Positions 1 through 13,623 of a stretch of DNA of 64,000 nucleotides are shown here, in pieces. The notes under the pieces are model-generated. The model saw only the letters and a program-made list of their open reading frames with translations, had not been told where the DNA came from and searched no databases. This DNA is from Eopsaltria australis (lineage: Eukaryota > Chordata > Aves > Passeriformes > Petroicidae): assembly GCA_034509425.1 (NCBI GenBank), contig JAVTVJ010000117.1, positions 3,038,001 to 3,102,000 of the forward strand. The letters run 5' to 3'. How positions within the stretch are numbered: position 1 is the stretch's first letter; the number at the start of each line of letters is the position of its first letter. The position numbers and the translations under genes are program-made.

Positions 1-121
1 CAAAAGGTGTGTGTGGATGAGGCACTTGGGGCCATGGTTTAGTGGTGGGCTTGGCAGTGCTGGGTAAACTGCTGAACTCGATGGTTTTAGAGGTCTTTTA
101 CAGCCTAAATGATTCTGTGGT
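1..121 (+). repeat. CR1 LINE 3' end fragment
   Basis: The text runs from a 'gatgaggcacttgg' stretch through a 'cagtgctgggt' stretch to a tail ending in 'aatgattctgtgg', which is the degenerate form of a CR1 3' terminus. The fragment is cut by the window edge. Assignment is by recalled CR1 pattern, not by search. Confidence 0.6.
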
Positions 122-2683
122 CCACTTTCTTCACAAAGAAAACATCTGTGAAGTCTCTGTCCCTGGGGCTGTGACATGCCTTAGATCCTGGTGGTGACCA
201 GGACTCCAGGAGAGTCTGTAGTTCTCCCAAAATTCCAAAACATTAAAGAGAGTAGAGACAAAACATGACCCATCTTTTTTGCTGACACCATGTTGGTGCC
301 ACTACATTCTCCTGTGGCTTGCCTTACAGAGCTTGGGGATAAGATGGGAAGCTGTTATTGAGTTCTTCCATAACTATTTACATATCATTCAATGCATAGG
401 GATTAGGGAAAATAGATTTTTGTCAGCATCTGCCTTGCAAACCAAAACATGCACAGGAATTTTGCTGCTTCCCAAGATGACAGGAAAAATCAGAGACTTC
501 TCATTGTGCATGAGTCTGTTCTACTGTGCATTTCAACTACTCTTGTCCATGAAAACATCTTAACATGCATTTACTAAAGAATCAACATCTCCGCTTGCCT
601 GGCCCCAAATTTCCCTTTCCTATCCTTAGTCAGTACAGCTGGCAGAAATAGTCTTGATTATTTTCCATAAGTCCTGATATTGATTTGAACAAAATGCCTG
701 TCTGAGGAGGAGCTGAATTCAGAGAGTGAAATGGAAATGTGCAGAGAAGGAGATTGAAACAGTGAAGGAATCAGAAGAATGAAGTTTGTATTTTTCTACA
801 GTGCAGAGACTAAAGCCCTGTGCAGTTGCCAGAGACATTCAATCTCATCTTTCTAAACACCTTTGCTGGAAAAAAAAGTTCTACTTAAAGCAGAGAGAGG
901 TAATTACACTAAATTGTGCAGAGGTAAATGAGACTCAGTCATGCATGAGGGTCTTAGGAGAAGAAAATGGGGCAGATCCTGTGGTTTCTGTGGGATTATT
1001 CTTCCTGTCATTCAATTTGATCTGAAAAGCTGAGCTGAGCAGTCTTTCTGGCTTTTATTATTATAGCATCAGAAACTGCAGTGACTTGAGAGGCTATCCA
1101 CAAACCAAAAAACACTTTTACAATTCTCAGACATTTCTGCAGCCTTTCAACAGAATTTAGGGGTTCAAAGTGCCAGCCTTTCGGTGTGCTGTACATTTTC
1201 TGAATTTTGTTGTACATGATGCCAATTGATTCAATGAGCTGCTTTTACTTATTTTTGTCTTCAAGTCTTGCCTTTTTACCACCATCACTAGCTGCAATTT
1301 TTTGAGAGTTAAGGTAGGAAAGTGAAGACATCATCTCTGTGACTAGCAGTTTGTGATCCAGAGGGGGGTGAAACACTAATGGATCCCCTGAGGAGCAGAG
1401 AATGAGGGATTGTGCTGTACCACAGCAAGTAGAAGAAAACATCATAAAGGGTAGAGAAGCCATAAAATGACCAAATTCTTGTACAACACTAAAGGGCTGT
1501 TGAAGGCAATGCTGGTGGGACAGTAGAGACAGGAACTATAGGAGTGGAAGGGTTATTTTTCTGAGTGCTTGCCTCTTGTCCATGCTGTTGTTTTCTCTAA
1601 ATGGATCTGTATGTAAATAATTAGATCCCTAAGTCATTAATTTGAGTAGGAGGGGGTTCTGATCTCTGTGCATGTGCAAACACAAGCACATGAATTAAAC
1701 ATTTTATTCCAGGCACTACTGGGGCATCAGAAGGAGGTGAACAAGTGAGGAAACAGCACAGGAGGTCCTGGCAGCAGAAGAGCTCATAATCCTTCTTCGG
1801 ACAGAGCTGTAAACACAGGTGTGTGTGGGAAGTGTTTAGGAAAGTCAAGGGCAGGCTTGAAAAAATTCTCTGTCTCTCATATTTCTAGGGAGCTGGAAGT
1901 CAATTGAAATAACCTTTCAGTGTTGGTTTACACACCTTCAGGAATGCAAAAATTGCTGAATTTGTGAGAGTTGGAACAGCTGCAGGAACCTGGAGAGATA
2001 CAGAATCTCAGCAAACAAAAGCACAGGAGAACCCTCTGAACTTGGGTCTGGAATTTGCCTCTGGAGAACACCTTGGGAGAGATGTAAGAGGTTTTACTCT
2101 GTGATTTCCTCTGCCTGCCAGGACTGAGGAAAAAAAACTAGTTGGTGTCCTTGAATAATGCCAGGCATCTTCCCATCCAAACCTCATAAAATCTCAGAGG
2201 GATGTCAGGACAGGTTTCCTCTACATTTTAACACAGCTGGTCCCTTTTCCTGTCTCCCAGTCTATGTGTGGCTAGGTTCAGATGGGTAATTCAGTCTCTC
2301 CTCTGTCTGTCCTCAAAGCTTTCTGCATCACAGCCTTTGCCTGGTCTTTGAAGCTGCTAACTTTAAGCAAGAGCTGCTGTTTTTCAGGCTCTCTTGTGTC
2401 TATTACCTCTCTGTAGGCTCACAGCTCTCAGACTCCCCTGCTTGCAAAAACAAACACCAGTCCCTGTGACTTTCATCCATGGCACTCTGTAAACAAAGAC
2501 AAATGTGTTACATGAAAACAGATTTGGTTTTTGTCCCTGGAAACTTGAAAAGGGAAAAAAGCATCTAATTAAGAGTAAGGTGAAATTATTTTCTTTCTTT
2601 GTTTTTAACTTTAATGAAGTCCACGGGAAAGAGGAGCTACGGAAATGCAAAGTGAGCAACCTGGTTTAGTGGAAGCTGTCTCT
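122..2683. other. Non-coding stretch, nothing recognised
   Basis: Only short open frames under 100 codons occur on either strand, none with a recognisable motif or codon bias. No repeat family was recognised by eye. Confidence 0.5.
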
Positions 2684-2757
2684 GACCATGACAGGAGGTT
2701 GGAACTAGGTGAGCTTTAATGTCCCTTCCAACTCAAACCATTCTCTGATTCTATGAC
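2684..2757 (+). repeat. CR1 LINE 3' tail fragment
   Basis: The fragment shows the terminal CR1 pattern: 'aggttggaactaggtgagctttaa', then 'cccttccaactcaaaccattct', ending in 'gattctatga'. It is strongly 5' truncated, as most avian CR1 copies are. Confidence 0.75.
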
Positions 2758-4009
2758 AGTTCTGCCAGGACTGAATGCAACACTACCAGGAAAACAGAGA
2801 AATGAGACACAGGTCTGAGTTACTGCAGCTCCACAAGCCGTAGATCACTCACTGACAAAAAAAATGGAGGGAGTTTAAGTTGACACAATTCCCGTCACCT
2901 GCCATATGTCAACAGAAGCTCCCATGAGTGGTAACTGCAGAGCCAGTGCAGGGTGAGCTCACTCTGCCTTGGAAACTCCACTTCCTGACGGGGCCTCCTG
3001 GACAACCATTTTAACAAACTATTTAAAATACTGACACAATGAAATTTGGCTCCAAGGCAATTTCCTGAAAGCCATAGAAGAAAGAGTAAAAACATCAAAA
3101 TTATATCACAAGGCCACTGTCTACTTTTTTATTTCTCTTAAGGACCAAGTGGGGACCCAACAGAAAAATATGATGCATAAAGGTCTGGCTGGATGCTGCT
3201 GGTACTGAAGGTCTTTTTCCCATAAGCTGTTCTATTTTCCTGACAGACTGCAAATGCTCTCTGCCTTTCCCAGAGCCTCAATGCATCACAGACCTGCAGC
3301 AGCAGAGTTTCCCTGGGATAGATCCCTTTGCTTGGCTGTACAGCCCAGGTTGGGGACTATTTTAGATTAATAGAGCCTGTCACTTCTACAGTAACAGCTG
3401 TTACTCACAAAATTGGACATTTTCCAGCTAACCACTGCTCTGAACAGAAGAGTAAATAGAGACCATTTAGCAGAGGCAAGGAGCTCAGCACTGCTGGAGG
3501 ATCAAGACTGTCACAGGTGACAGGTGTCCTCTGAGTGGGGAGAAAGGTCAGGCAGCAGCAGAGTCCCCCCATCTGCTGCTTCTTCAACACTAATTGTCAG
3601 CCTTATGCTTTACATTGCTGATTGCCTCGGGTTAAATCAAGCCCTGACGTCTCTTGTCTGGAATAAGCCCGGGGAAAAGAGAACAGAAATTTTTGAAATA
3701 TGTTTGCAAGCTGTTTATCCAAGCAGCCAGGCACTGGAGGAGCTCACCCAGGGACAGGTGTAAGCCCTCCCTAAAAGAGCTTTCAAAATTAGGTTCAGCG
3801 AGCTGCTGTAAAGTGACAGCTCTGTTTGTTAACGTTTGCATGGAACAAGGAGACAGCTTCAATATTCTTCTGTTTCTTGTGAAACATTGAGCTGCTAAAA
3901 GTTGCTGAACTGCCCTGCTAAAAAACACAGATCCGTTGAAACGCTTAAAAAATCAATGGTCCAGCCATATTGTTATCTGAGAAGATTATATTCAAATATC
4001 ACAAAAAGT
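2758..4009. other. Non-coding stretch, nothing recognised
   Basis: No motif-bearing open frame was found. Overlapping short frames on both strands near 3.5-3.9 kb are mutual shadows without family resemblance. Confidence 0.5.
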
Positions 4010-4160
4010 CATTAAATCATTAAATCATGGAATGGATTGGGTTGGAAGGACCTTGAGGACCATCCAGTTGCAGTCCCCTGCCATGGACAGGGACACCTTC
4101 CATGGTTGCTCCAAGTCTGTTCCAACCTGGCCTTGAACACTTCCAGGGATGGGGCATGCA
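4010..4160 (-). repeat. CR1 LINE 3' end fragment
   Basis: Read on the minus strand this is the CR1 3' end: 'ccatccctggaagtgttcaa', the 'ccatggcagggga' block and the 'ttccaacccaatccattcca' tail. At the tail end 'attaaatcat' is repeated, giving a short tandem. Confidence 0.8.
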
Positions 4161-4206
4161 CATAATAATAACAATAAAATAATAATAATAAAGAATAATA
4201 ACAAAT
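4161..4206. repeat. A/T-rich AAT-type microsatellite
   Basis: An imperfect run of AAT/AATA units directly follows the CR1 fragment. It is low complexity and explains the Tyr/Ile/Leu-rich short open frames on the minus strand here. Confidence 0.8.
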
Positions 4207-4344
4207 ATTCTTCCAATATCACCATGAGGGTCCAGAACTGACCTGCTGTAACAGACTTTACTCACTTCAGACCATCTTCTGGCTTGTGCTCTTGTTCAGC
4301 ACAAGCAATGAACTTGTGGCAGAAATTGCCAATTGAGGAACCAT

Positions 4345-4590
4345 TCCCTGAATCCCAGGATCATCAAATTCCAACCCCCTGCCATTGGCAGGGACACCTT
4401 CCACTATCCCAGGCTGCTCTGAGCCCCATCCAGCCTGGTCTTGAACACTCCCAGGGATGGGGAGCACGCAACCTCTCTGGGCAACCTGTGCCAGTGCCTC
4501 AACATCCTGACAATAAAGAGTTTCTTTCTAATATCTAACCTGAACCTGTTCTCCTTCATTTTAAAAGGACACAGTACCCTCAGGCAACAT
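4345..4590 (-). repeat. CR1 LINE 3' end fragment, second copy
   Basis: On the minus strand the order is 'agattagaaagaaactctt', a 'ggcacaggttgcccagagag' block, 'ccatccctgggagtgttcaa' and 'tggaatttgatgatcctggg', as in a CR1 3' end. It lies about 200 bp from the preceding fragment in the same orientation, so both could derive from one copy split by the microsatellite region or from two insertions. Confidence 0.8.
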
Positions 4591-7500
4591 CCAGGTCTGG
4601 GCTTTGTTTTTAAAGTATTGAATGAAAGGCAGTGCCAGTGGGAAAAGGAATGCCCATGCATTTCTTTATTTCTCAAACAGTGCAGGGCTAAAAAAAAGCT
4701 TCATTATTCTCATACCCAGCTTCTAGTGAATCAGGTCCAGCAAACGCATAGAATTTCATCATCATAATTTTTGGTGTATTTTCCATTGAGTAGTGAGGCA
4801 TGACCAAAAAGTCCCTAAAATCAGATATTGATTTCAAAAAGGTTGACGCTGACAGAATTTTCTCACAGGCTTGCACTGAGATAAACACCCCTGAAGGCTG
4901 CTGGCATCTGATCTTCCAGGCACTCCCTGGCAAACAAACCCCTTTCTCTCTCTCTCTCATGGGGGTTTGAGTGCCTCCCAGGAGAGGTCAGACCTGATGT
5001 GTGAAGGGTGCACCCACATCACACACCTGGGGAGTGACCAGCTGTGCTTCCTCAGCTCCCTGACTGTGAGTACCAGAGCTCTGTTCTCTCATACAGCAGA
5101 TTCTCTTCTGCTTTATTAGCTGAAACTCAGCCCTGTATGAAACACAAATAAATTAATTCCCAGGCCTTTTTTTTTTTCCTTCTCCTTTTTCAGTGCCTGT
5201 ACTCTCATGCCAGCTAATTTAGAGGGGAAAATGTGCTGCGAGCAAAGGGAGCAAAACAAATTATTTACCTTTCACTTCAGTTCACTTCCAATTTCTCAAT
5301 TTAAACTGCATTTGGGTTGAGCATCTCAGTGCAACCTCACAGGCACGAACAGGAGAGCCCCCACCAGCACTCCTGCTCTATCATCACCACCCCCTCAATT
5401 AGGGATCAGCTCATCTCTTGTTGAAAACATGTTGGTTTTATGACTTTTCTTCATACTCTTTAGAGGTCTTTATATCAAGCTATAGGCAGTGTCTTACACA
5501 GAAATGTGTGGGTGGCAGTAAGAACTCCAGAGCCATAAAGTCACCGGAGATGGAAATTCCTGTTATATCCACACTCCAGAAAATCTCTGATGCACCCTCC
5601 ACAGAGCTGTTTCCCAAGTCAACAGACCCTGGGAAGTGCTTCTACTGCCAGGTAAAGGAAAATGAGACAACACCAGTCTGGAAAAGGCCATGGCAGAGTG
5701 ATAACTACCACAGAGCAGAGAGAGAGGGCAAGGAGGAGTCTGCCCTTCCTGCTGTCATTGTACTCCAGGTGCTGTGCTGCAATGGTGAGCAGTGATTCTA
5801 CACTGGCATCCGCACAGTTGTTCCTGTTTCCCTCTGTGACCACAAGCAGCTCTGGGGAAGAGTGGGAAAAGGGAGCAGTGTGGGCAGGAAGTGAGGGAGG
5901 AGGATCTGGAGAGAGGAAGAATGCTAATGTGCAGCTGGAGAGGGATGTGGTCATAGTAAAACAATGACAGAGTGGGGAAAAAAACAACAAAAGGAGGGGA
6001 AAAATCCAAAACTCCCATGCTTCCATTATTTAACCAAAGAATCCGGAGGACACGGAAAGCAGTGTCCTTTTCAGGTCAGCGTCCAGCAGGACCCCTTTAA
6101 CAAAGGCCATCAGCAGCATTGCCATCTGCCCTCTTTCCACCGAATGTATCACCAGAAATTGATACCATTTTAAACTTGCAGCCTCTGCAGGGAACTGCTG
6201 TCTGTGGGTCTCACTGCGGCTTGAGCACAGTGGGGACAGAGGGCACACTGAGCTTGCTCCATCCATAGGTACTTCCACGCCTTCATCCTTCTGCCTCTCC
6301 ATCCCTTCATTCCTCTATCCTTCTAGCCCTTCATCCCTCCTGGGGAAAGCAGTAGGGACAAGGCTTGGCTGGGCCTGCTTATCTGTTGTGACTTGTTGGA
6401 GGAGCACATCCTTCCTTAGTCCCATCAGATGCTTCTCCCACTGCTGCACTTTATTCTCTAATCAGGATACAGAGAATAAGAATAGGCTTCAAATTCTCTC
6501 ATGGAGCAAGTTCAAAGGAAACCCAAGGGGGTTCATCATGAAGCTGGGGAACTCTTCACCACAGGATGCTGTAGGTGCTGAGAAACGGTGAGTTTTCATG
6601 GGTGTGTTCATGCCAAGAGAGCCACCAATTTTACAAAACACACAGAAATCACTTCAGTTCAGGAAACCTCTGAACACAAAGTGGTTGGATGTCAGAAGAA
6701 AAATTTAGTGAAATATATTTACCTTGTTCTTATACCTGGTATCACCCTGGGCACTGCTAGAAACAGGACATGAGGCTACACAGCCAGTGCAGCCTCTCTC
6801 ATGTCCTGTCATCCCAGGACATGCTCCATATTCCATGGAAGCTATATCTCCTCTCCCCTTCAGAGCACTCACAAACACAAAACCCTTCCCTCCAACAGGC
6901 AGATTTTGGTTTTTAAGTATGACTGATACCATCCCAATCTCTGACTTTTAACATCAGTGTCATGCCAGTCCCTCAGACTCCACTTCCCAAATTGACCCTG
7001 TACTTCCATGGCCATTCCAATCACTCACAGTCTCCAGGGACTGTGACACCAGCTCCAAATTAATCCCAGTAATGCTTTAGTCCTTCTGCCTTAGGCCTCC
7101 CACCTAGAACCTCAGATTCCCAAAGTCATGTTTGGGAGATGGAAGGAAGGTGTAAAAGCAGGGAGACGTGATTTAGGAAAGGAAGGGTAAGCTAAAAGAA
7201 TCCACAAGACCAGCAAGATGTCTTCTCTTCTGCTACTTTAAAGTCTGCACTGTTTTTTTACTCCTAGCTTACACTTTTTTTCCTAGTCACCAGTGCCAAC
7301 ATACCCTAAGAAAATATGCCTTTAAAGCTTTTCTTGCTTGATAAAATGCTATCTTTGTTGTGAGGTGTGATGAGTACCTGAGAAATCTCTTGTACCCCTG
7401 TCAAAGACAGAAATCTATCTAAGGAAAAAGTCTTTTCTTAGGAAACAGCACGAGCTCAGTCCAAAATATGTCTATGACACATCATTGCTTCCAGTAACTT

Positions 7501-9059
7501 GGACTGTCTTGGTCTTGGCAGTTGTTGGCCAAAAGCATCTTGTGTAAAGGGGAAAAGTGCAATATTTACAGGCTGGCTTAGGGCATCTCATTTAGCAGCT
7601 CACAAACTATTTGGGTTTTGCTTGCCCTCAGATTTACCCCCCACTTCCTCAGACAAACTTGTCTTCAGGCAGTACATGCACTAGGATTGACCAAATGCCA
7701 TTGTCTCAACGCTCGTGCCAGAAGGGAGGTGTAATATACACCCGGTACCCATTCAAGCACAGAAATTTCATCAGGCCCACCCTGGCCTTGCAGCATCTTC
7801 TCGCAGATTTGTTTGCTCTGATGACAAACATCACCACAGCAGTGAATCTGCCTTTTCATGCAGCATTGCTGGGCATGGCTCCTTTTTTCATTTCATGAAA
7901 ATGAAATAAAAACCCTTAATAGGTTTCTGCGATCCTGAAACTCCATCAGGGAGGTGTGTGTGTTGGGAAAGAACAGGGGACAGGAAGCCACCCTGATTAA
8001 GAGGACAATGATGAATTGTGTCCATTGTGTTTTTTCACCTCGATCTGAGAGCTGCCTCAGCAGAGCAGCCATTTGGTGAGGGCACTACCAAGTCACAGGG
8101 CTCTGAGAGATGCACTTTCATGTGCAGAAACGATGGTTACTTTTTATTTGTGTCATATTTCAGGGCTCTGTGCTGTTTTCCCTGCAGCAGGAGAGGGAGG
8201 TGAGACCCTGCTGGCTGAGGTAAGATCACACACAGGCCCATGCTCAGAATATTTATTTAACAGGACAAGAGTGAGGAGAGGCAGTACAGGACATGTAGAT
8301 CAAGTATCATCCACAGAGGTTGCAGAGGTTGTCATCACAAGCTTGACAACATGTTTAACAGCTTTCCTGGCGTGCTCTGACTACAGAGGCATCTCTGCTC
8401 TGCATCCAAGCCTTTGGCCGCTGGGGTCTGCACTGGAAAGGTAAGAAGCACCCAGGCTTGGGCACTGATTTATCACTGACTGGACCACTTCCATCTTGGA
8501 GCAAATTTCAAGCCTTTCAAGGAGGTCTGTCCCAGGCAATGTCTAAATATCATCTGAGGAGAGTACAAGCCAGGGACTGCTCCCAAAGGGCAGAACAAAT
8601 TGCCCTTTCCAAGTAAGGATGTCTAATCATACACATGCCAAGCTGCTGTGTCCTCCAGACCAAAGAGTGGACTTTGCCCCTTATTTGTCCATAAAACCAG
8701 ACTCTAGACACAGCTGAATTTATTTGGGGATTAATATTATAGCCCAGTGATATTTTTAAGAGAAAATTAAGACCAAAAAAACAAAAAACACAAGCAGGTC
8801 TTCTTCTTCAATACACCTAAAGACTTTTGTCCCCTGTAGCAAACTGCAAAGAGACAGCTGCTCGTCTGTGACTGCTGAAGGCCAGCCTTCCCCAAATATG
8901 CCTTCCAACTGGAATTAGGACTGTGACAGGAACTTGAGACAAGAAAAAGAGGATACCATTGTTCAGTCATCCAATCAGTCCACCACTGATACTTGAAGAC
9001 ACTGGAATGCTGATGGTTCAAAGCTTCAGGGGGAAGCTGCTGATGTGCAAAGTACCTGC
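4591..9059. other. Non-coding stretch, nothing recognised
   Basis: No open frame above about 135 codons and none with a recognisable domain. The frames of 125-135 codons at 5.4-6.0 kb lie on opposite strands over a purine/pyrimidine-skewed stretch and look fortuitous. Confidence 0.5.
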
Positions 9060-9275
9060 TCAGATGTAGAGGGCGAGCACAGCCCGCCTCAGGCTACAAC
9101 TGGTGTTGAACAAGATAAGGAAAGAGGCAAACCAGCATCCAGCTGAACCTCCCTGCCTCAGGGCAGGTACCTGGGCATTCCCACCTGAATCTGAGTGGAT
9201 ACAAATCCAATAGAGTTGGTGTTCCTGGGATTTCCCCCAACAGTCTGGTCTGCGACCATCACTTTGACCAACAGA
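9060..9275 (-). repeat. LTR-like dispersed repeat fragment (copy A)
   Basis: The plus strand contains 'gttcctgggatttcccccaa' followed by CAG and, after a short gap, 'atcactttgac'. The same pair of blocks recurs at 13624-13690. On the minus strand the element would begin TGTTGGGGGAAATCCCAGG, a plausible LTR 5' terminus opening with TG. The family name is unknown to me; LTR status is inferred from the terminus and recurrence only. Confidence 0.4.
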
Positions 9276-9479
9276 CATTGAAATTGCAACAACCAGGTTT
9301 TATTGTGAGGCTTACAGGTCATGAGATCTTTCTACTTTTATCTTTTTCTTCCTTCTTATATGTTTCCTTAAGGGACATCTTTATGCTTTAGTATTGTCCT
9401 TTTACTATAGGTAACAACCAAAACAGGTCCATACCCATTTTTCTGTGCAGACAAATTGTTCTACAATAAACCCTACAGG

Positions 9480-10265
9480 TATATTGTCATGCACGAAGTC
9501 TAAGGGGTTGGCTTTCACATTAGTGGAAAAAGATAAGAAATTAAGTTAGTATTTTAAATTAATAAAGTTATTAAGCGGTTCTTAAAGTTAGTAAAAGTTT
9601 ACAGTTCATGTCTAATTGTTTAATGGTTATTTTTAAGTGTTAAACAGAATTTTAAAGTTTGCATTCTACAAAAAGCTTCTCTAAGAGTTTTTACTAGGGT
9701 CTCAGCACTCCGGAGAGAGAACCCCCACCCATAGATAAGAGACTATTTTTAGGAACTGGCAGTTAGCCTGTCACTGAGCTCCATGGAAACCATGCATTTT
9801 AATGAGGCAGTTTCCCACCTAAAGTGGTGATGGCATTACCCTGAGGACTGCACCCTAGAAACCAACGAGCCATTTGTCAAGAGACTTCACATCAATCTTG
9901 GACTTTTCCCAATCAGCCCCAACTTAGGAGGCGGACTGAGGGCGGACTGGGGGCGGGGATGGGAGGAGCAAAGGGGGTATAAAAGCTCTACACACGTTGG
10001 CTTTCACTTTCAGTTCTTGCCTATACTGGTCTAGTTGGTGGTTGCTTGAGGGTTGTCCCTAGGCAGAGCCCAGTGCTGGGATCTTAGGCCAGAATTTTAT
10101 TTCTTTTCTACTTGAGACTAACTCAAGTGAAGCCCAGCACTGCAGGTTCTTGTGGGGGGGGGGTTATAGCCTTATCGGGCATAAAAGTCTTTGATTGCTG
10201 TGGACCCGGATTTTTTTTCCCCCCCAATTATTTTTGCTAATAAACAAAATGTTTTAACATATATA
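9480..10265 (+). mobile_element. Possible solo LTR or LTR-like promoter/poly(A) block
   Basis: A GC-rich segment with tandem 'ggcggactgagggcggactgg' leads into a canonical TATAAAA at 9978-9984. About 260 bp downstream is AATAAA at 10239-10244, with T-rich and AT-rich sequence after it. A TATA box and poly(A) signal spaced like this with no open frame between them is the usual plan of an LTR (U3, R, U5). I could not define clean TG/CA ends or a target duplication, so the limits are approximate. A cellular short transcript is an alternative. Confidence 0.4.
9978..9984 (+). promoter_or_regulatory. TATA box
   Basis: A perfect TATAAAA lies 25-80 bp downstream of GC-box-like 'gggggcggggatggg'. It is the strongest promoter-like signal in the left third of the window. 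Confidence 0.5.
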
Positions 10266-13200
10266 TTTGCACATATTTTATTTTAACATATATGTTTGCA
10301 AACACTGATTATTCAGTGTTGTTTCACTCTAATCTGCCCCAAGTGATTTATTAACAAGAACCTGGGTTATCCTGGCCTTTTAGGATGGATCATAACATGT
10401 GCCCAACGCTTCTGCAGGTAGCCAGTGTTTGCTTTCTGTGCTCCTTCTGCTGCACAGGCAAGCAGAGTAAAAACAACTTAGGATAACAACTGTTCACAAA
10501 TTGCATGCTATGAATTTGGCTAGTTTGGTGAGATACCACTGCTTTCCAGAGAGGAAAAATACTGGGTTTTTTGGCTTTATATCTTAATTGAAATTTTTAT
10601 TTTCCAAATGAATGCTAGCCAATGCAAAGTCTTGGTTTCTATAGGGTTTTGAGTCCAGGAGAGAACACAGATTTCAGTACACTGCCTCTGCTTCACTGCG
10701 GCAGCTGCAATTAAATTCTCTACTTCTTCAAATGGAAGGCTCTGGGATTTGCAAAGGATAATTGCTTCATCAAGAACAATTGCTTATATGAATTAATTTG
10801 AGCTTTAGGGCATGGAATTCCAGCATGCAAAAGAAAGAAATCCAGCCTGGGAAAGAGTTAATGACTCTGACAAGGTCAGTCCTGGGCTCTAGCCTTTGCT
10901 GGAGGGCTGCAGTGCCTGAGGGCAGTACAAGAAGGGTACCAAGAGAATGAGAATACTGACTTTGACAAAAAAAAATCTCATCTCTTGATTTCTTTATCAA
11001 GACAGAGGTTTCTCCTGAGCAGATCAATACCGTCCTGCTCTGACCTTCTTGTATATGTGAAGATGAGCTTTGCATCACTCCTGTAAATTTTATGAGATAA
11101 GATACATCATAAGTTGCATGAAGCCCTGTGAGTCAGGCAGCTCTCTCTAGCCAAGCAACTTTCCAGCCAAGGAGCAGGAGCAGCTCACAGTAAAATCCAT
11201 TGGCACTTGTCTCTGTAGCCAGATCTGTGGGTTTTTGGCTTCTTTGCCTGCATTCATACATATGCATCTGCCTAACACGATGCAAGAGCAGCTGTACTGA
11301 CCACACTTCAATGGGATGACTCACACACTTGCTCCTGCAAGGCTGGGATTTGCATTAGTAGGAATTTTAGATTTTTGGGTGGCCATGTTCATCTAATAAA
11401 TTAGACATTTCTGACCAGTGTTTAACTTCAGATCAAGTTTCCAGAAGAGATGCAAAAATGCCTATTAATAAAATAGACCGGAGCTCTACAGGACATAAAG
11501 GGAAGCTTTAAAAATGTGAAATCAAATCCACAAACAGGATTTCAAAAAGACGAGTAAATAATTAATTCCTTTTCCCTCCACGAGAAAGCAAACAGATGGG
11601 AAATAAAGCAGAGGCTTCAAAAGGAAAAATCGTGAAGCTGGGGGCCTTAGGAATAAGCTGCAAGATCCATTCAGATGTGTCTCATGTGTTCATCAAAGAG
11701 AGGCGTCCCAAAAAGCTGGGTGAAATCCTGCTCTGTTGGATGCAGCTTTGGGAATTCCCCTTTTCTCTTTCATCTGGGGTTTCTTGTTTTTTTTTTTGTT
11801 TTTTTGGTTTTTTTTTTAGGAGACCAGGGTGACCTTTCCCCAGCTCCTTTCCACATCAGTGCTGCAGAGCTGAATGTGAGCCGACACAAACTAGGATTGC
11901 CGAGCAGCTTTCACCTCACTGCTGGGGACTCTGAAGTTTGCCAGAGGCTATGAGGGACCATTGCTCTTTATGGCAAAAAATATCCACAAGCAGAGCCTTT
12001 GCTGGCAGAAATTACCAGTTTGCAGCATCTGAAGAGCTGCATCTACTTTGGTCACTCAAAGGTGGCACTTCAACCCATTTCTGATGCACGGTGTCATCCT
12101 GGGAGGTGTCAGCAGCCATCTCTACTTTCCCTCTGTTCATAATTTAGAGGTGATCTTACAGTGTTCACCAGGTCCATAGGCTGGGATATGGAAACCTCAG
12201 AGCAAAAAACTTCTTCCAAACATCTCAAACTCTCTTAGGTGCGAAAATGGGGGTTTTTACAGAGCAAGAAGTGTTTCAGCCTAGGAATAGTAGCCTGAAA
12301 TGGTGCCGGAAAAGGAATGTATGGCTCCTGTGTGCTCCAGATCTTGCTCACACAACTCAGGTTTCCATGTTGATTAGGCACTAAAGTCGCAGCTGCCTTC
12401 TTGCTTGGTAACTTGACAGGCTCAGAATTTGTTTGGAGAACATGAATTTGACCTTCCAGGCACATTAACTGCACAGAAACTCTCAACCCTCAGACTGTTC
12501 AGAGACCATCCAGTAGAAGCCAATTACTACATCTAATAGTGTTCAAAGCATTATTATGCACAAAACTTTAACACATGCTGAGGGCTGAATCTTTTCCTTG
12601 GTCATGGTGGGATTTCTTGTAGTCTTCTTAATTTCTAATTGTAAAAACGCATTTCTATAAAGGGAACATATCAGAGCAAATTCTCAGTAAAAAGCATCTC
12701 TTTAGGAGCCTGTATTCATTCCATACAGTATTGGGCAGGGATAAGATTATCTCCCACCTAAGAATATCTCTGATACATTTAAAGCACAATAACTATTGAT
12801 TCTCTCACACAAATGGAAGAGTAAATATGACTGAGATGATTTCACTGCTTTAAAAATTCCAGGAAAGAAGAAAAAGAAATAAATACAAACCAGCCAGCAT
12901 GTGTTTTGTCAGATGAAATCAGAAGGGAACAATATGTGCTTTCTGAAAATATAAGAGAGTCTTAAATGCAATGAAAAGATTCATTTGTTTGGTTTTAAAC
13001 AAGAAGGAAACAATAAAAGCACAGTTGTATCCACTGACAGTCACTCTCTGGGCAGATGTGGTTGGTAGCTTTCTCCAGTTATGTACAGCACATTGAAAGG
13101 AAACTTAGGAAAAGTAAAACAGGCAGTTTAAGAGGAAAAAAACAAGCAACTGAGTAGTCTGAGAGCAGGAGTGTCAGCAATTATTGTCTTTCTGAGTGCC

Positions 13201-13269
13201 AGAAAGGCATCTGAAGGTCAGTACCACCAGGAGTGCAGCCCCACAAAGTGGAGTGTGGCAGTCGTGTGT
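10266..13269. other. Non-coding stretch, nothing recognised
   Basis: The stretch holds short fortuitous open frames and a T-rich tract at about 11790-11820. No gene or repeat family was recognised. Confidence 0.5.
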
Positions 13270-13608
13270 GAGCACTGAATGATTTGGGTTGAAAGGGGCC
13301 TTAATGATTGTCTGGTTTCATCCCCCTGCCATGGGCAGGGAGACCTTCCACTACACCAGGTTGCTTAAAGTTTCATCCAACTTGGCCTTGAACACTTCTG
13401 AGGATGGGGCAGCCACAGCTTCTCTGGGCAACCTGTGCCAGGGCCTCACCATCCTCACAGGGAAGAATTTCTTCCTAAAAGCTGATGTAAATCTCTCCTC
13501 TTCCAGTTTAGAGCCATTCTCCCTTGTCCTGTCACTCCATGACCTTGTCAGAAATCTCTTTCCAGGTTTCTTGCAGCCTCCCCAGGTATTGAAAGGCTGC
13601 AGTTAGGC
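13270..13608 (-). repeat. CR1 LINE 3' end fragment
   Basis: On the minus strand this has the CR1 order: 'tgacaaggtcatggagtgac', 'aggaagaaattcttccctgt', 'aggccctggcacaggttgcc', the 'ccatgggcagggggatg' block and a tail matching 'tttcaacccaaatcattca'. It is one of the longer and better preserved copies here. Confidence 0.85.
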
Positions 13609-13623
13609 CACATTTTTAGAACA

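Noticed and set aside
5418..6026. Overlapping open frames of 87-135 codons on both strands
   Set aside because: Mutually antisense, no domain, composition follows base skew; treated as fortuitous.
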